Shown here: positions 61,381 to 64,000 of the stretch, in pieces
Layout: every line of letters starts with the position of its first letter
How positions within the stretch are numbered: position 1 is the stretch's first letter
Assembly: GCF_040054535.1 (NCBI RefSeq)
Contig: NC_090796.1
Location: 7,576,501-7,640,500, forward strand
Reading direction: 5' to 3'
Origin: Antennarius striatus
Taxonomy: Eukaryota; Chordata; Actinopteri; Lophiiformes; Antennariidae
DNA: 64,000 nucleotides
Made by a program: the position numbers and the translations under genes
Notes under the pieces: model-generated
Told to the model about the DNA's origin: nothing
Databases searched by the model: none
Seen by the model: only the letters and a program-made list of their open reading frames with translations

Positions 61381-63856
61381 TCAAAACTACTCCTTTAAAA
61401 TCATTATGCCGTTTTTTATAACACATTTTAATTCTCACATGCTTCATGTGGCAACAAACACACACAGTGCACACATCTTAATCTTTGTTTTACAAACATC
61501 AGAGACATTGACATCTGATAGACAATACAGCCACAGACCCATTTGTTCAGTCGTAGCTCACAATGGAATTTAACAATTGGTAGAGCCAAGAACTTGTTAT
61601 CACAAGCTAAACTTGATTGTGTCCATGTAATCCCAATGAGGAGCTGTGAAGACAGCGGTTTGGCATTGTGAGTGCAAAAGCTTTAAATCCAGCCAGATGG
61701 CATCTCCTAAATGTATTTTCAGCCTGTCACCTTCAGCTTTGGCCTGCACACCACAAAAGGGTGTTCACGTTACCCAGAGGGACAGGTAACTTCAGATGGA
61801 TAATCGCTGGACCTGGTATACCGGTCTTTTAACAGGATCTACTATCTTAAACTGGCAACCCTGAGCCGCGTGTCATTGTGTGTTGATCGGGTGTGCGTGT
61901 GCAGGTGCAATCCCCATGGGCAAGTCATTGTCCGGTATGTTTGGCATTTCTCCCTCCGCTTTTCATCTTATTTTCTCTCAAGACACAAGGAAAACAACAT
62001 TTACAGTTTGGATATACAGTACCTTCCTGAAGGGGGAAGTATGTCCAAACCTTTAACCAGGACCTCATAAATAAAGACAATAATGCTGATACCACCATGA
62101 ATACACTTCACTTCAACAAGCCCATTTGATTTAATGAGTTTTAGTTTGAGTTTGTAACTGGCCACTAAAAAATTGTTTAACAACCATATGACAATGATTG
62201 ACTCTATCACATGTCATTTTCTCCCCAAATTCCAAGCTTTCTGATGGGGTGGGCAGTCAGTTAAACAATGAACTGGTCAGTTTTGATTAGTTTGTGAAAG
62301 ACATAACTAATTCTTTAAAATCACACTCTAAACTACCAAAAAAAAATAAGTAAGTAAAAATTCAGTCAGTCACAATACATGTAGAAGAAAAGAAGCATTT
62401 AAATACACATTTTCATTCTTGTTAAATCATGTAGGCCCTCACACTGGCTTTACAATTACAAATCATGAATAAATTGTCTTTGCAAACTTAACCCTTCGTT
62501 TTAAATGGCCTCATTAAAAGTCTGTTTAAATGCTGTAAATATATAACATAAGCTCCCTCTGATGTCAGTAAATAAACTGTCTGGCAGCGGATGATGCCAC
62601 TCCCTCTGCCGTTTGAACCTCTGACAAGCTGCTAGACCATCTCAGACAGCCGGCTGGGCAGGATTCTCTAACAGACAACTTGCTCACCTCTCCTGTCATC
62701 CACGCCAGCTTGTTGTTTTTCTGCCCACCTCCTCTGATACTGGGCACAACATTAATAGTGGAAAATATACTATATTTTTCTCCCCCACATGTTGAGTTGG
62801 TAAGTCTGGAATGTGTGTTTGGGCAAGACTTTGCGAGGAGTGTGAAAAAACAACAGAGCTGTAAACACCATAGACCCAGACTGGTTTCTTTGTTCCAGAT
62901 GTGGAGCAGGCCCTCTTTTTTGAGGCCGCTCCAGCTAAAGCACTTGACTGTAACCCAATCCACTGCCAACACTGTCCTACTGCATGTCTGTCAGATGGAC
63001 TCCTGATGCATCTTTATGAACGGGCTGCTGCGGGATTCTCCGTGAGAATAAACTTTTACGCGCGATTGCGCGTTTGGTGCTGAACGCGCATTTGATCCAA
63101 AAACCAGAATACGGAAAGACAATGGAGGGGAGGGGAAATCAAGAATATCATTTAGAAATATGAATCCGACTGTAGGAATAACGCCTTTTTTAAGCAGATG
63201 CCTTCCTGTGACACCAAGTTCAGGTTACAACAGAATACCTTATGTCTTTTATGAATAAAGGATTCCAGTCAGATGTGTTCCTCCTGCCAAGGCCCAAATA
63301 TTCAACAATCAATTTAAAGTTTAAGTCTAACAGTCAGCGGCAGTGCGGCTGATGTGCTGTCATCCGCTATATGGTAACGATTATTCCCATGATGAAATGG
63401 AAGCTGGAGCCAATAGAGCAGAAACATTTACCACGCATTAACGATCACGGTTATTATTATTTTTTCTTTTCTTTGCTAATTGATTTTTTTATTGATCTTT
63501 TTTTGTTGTTGTTGCCGGCCACATCCAATTCTTTTCTTCTGTTTAAAGTTACAAAAATGTCGGAAAATAATTCTCTTTATCACGTGGACTATTTTTGCTT
63601 TTAAATCTGCAAATTCTAATTGGCCACGCTTTAAAGATATTACACACACAGACCAGGTAACATGTGGATTATCAAAGGTCATCCAAGAAAAGTAGTCATA
63701 TTTAACTTTCAAAATAAATATTTAAAACTTGAAAAAAAAAAAGATTTTCCTAAAGGTTTTCCTACACATTGCTGAATGAATATGTAGGAAAAGTTTTTCA
63801 CTAGGTTACAGAATTCTGATTTTCCTTCATTTCAAATGATTGTAGAATTGTTATAA

Positions 63857-63858
<2 letters not shown>
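61381..63858. other. Non-coding desert segment; candidate conserved element 63200-63460
   Basis: No supported exon. Small open frames around 62565-63006 overlap on both strands without coding signature. Confidence 0.4.

Positions 63859-63908
<50 letters not shown>
63859..63908 (+). repeat. (GAT)n microsatellite
   Basis: About 16 TGA/GAT units near the right edge of the window. Confidence 0.97.
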
Positions 63909-64000
63909 CTTCGTTTTCAGTTAATCTTTGATGAATAATCAATTTTCCCTTTTTAATCTGCCATATCTTAGTTTAAAAGAGTTTGATATAGAAAGAGAAG

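Overview
The window is vertebrate genomic DNA, almost certainly from a teleost fish. Genes are split by short GT-AG introns. Dinucleotide, tri- and tetranucleotide microsatellites are very dense, and dispersed repeats of a type common in fish are present. All genes lie in the left 14.5 kb. From left to right they are: the last two coding exons of a myoferlin-type ferlin (+, partial, 3-369); aarsd1, an alanyl-tRNA editing protein (-, 12 coding exons, 1244-4069); ptges3l, a p23-like co-chaperone (-, 6 coding exons, 5215-6517); kat7, a MYST histone acetyltransferase (+, 14 coding exons, 7418-12548); and tac4, a tachykinin precursor (-, at least 3 coding exons, 13441-14440). I rebuilt each multi-exon model exon by exon, checking splice sites and codon phase. 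The aarsd1, ptges3l and kat7 models close with full-length products of 410, 164 and 555 residues.

Gene order carries information. ptges3l lies directly upstream of aarsd1 on the same strand, as in mammals, where the pair also makes a read-through transcript. kat7(+)-tac4(-) has the order and orientation known from human 17q21.33, where a large gap and then DLX4/DLX3 follow. The remaining ~49.5 kb (14.45-64 kb) shows no convincing protein-coding gene. I read it as the gene desert next to a dlx3/dlx4 pair just outside the window. It holds long CA/TG tracts, a GATA/TACA compound tract, an ATT tract, a 5'-truncated LINE 3' end (51.55-51.81 kb), pieces of dispersed fish repeats, and several non-repetitive, TAAT-rich stretches that look like conserved regulatory DNA. 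The last point is a visual judgement only.

The most interesting details are in the gene block. A ~28-unit UG repeat sits a few bases from the 3' splice site of aarsd1 exon 6, which also has a very weak donor. That exon is in frame and encodes the CxxxH zinc-binding motif of the editing site. Other points are phase-compatible ptges3l-aarsd1 splicing, a GC-AG intron in kat7, a tac4 precursor with two different tachykinin cores (FYGLM and FVGLM), a perfect MEF2/TATA element plus E-box upstream of ptges3l, and CTCF-like motifs pointing outward on either side of the kat7-tac4 block.
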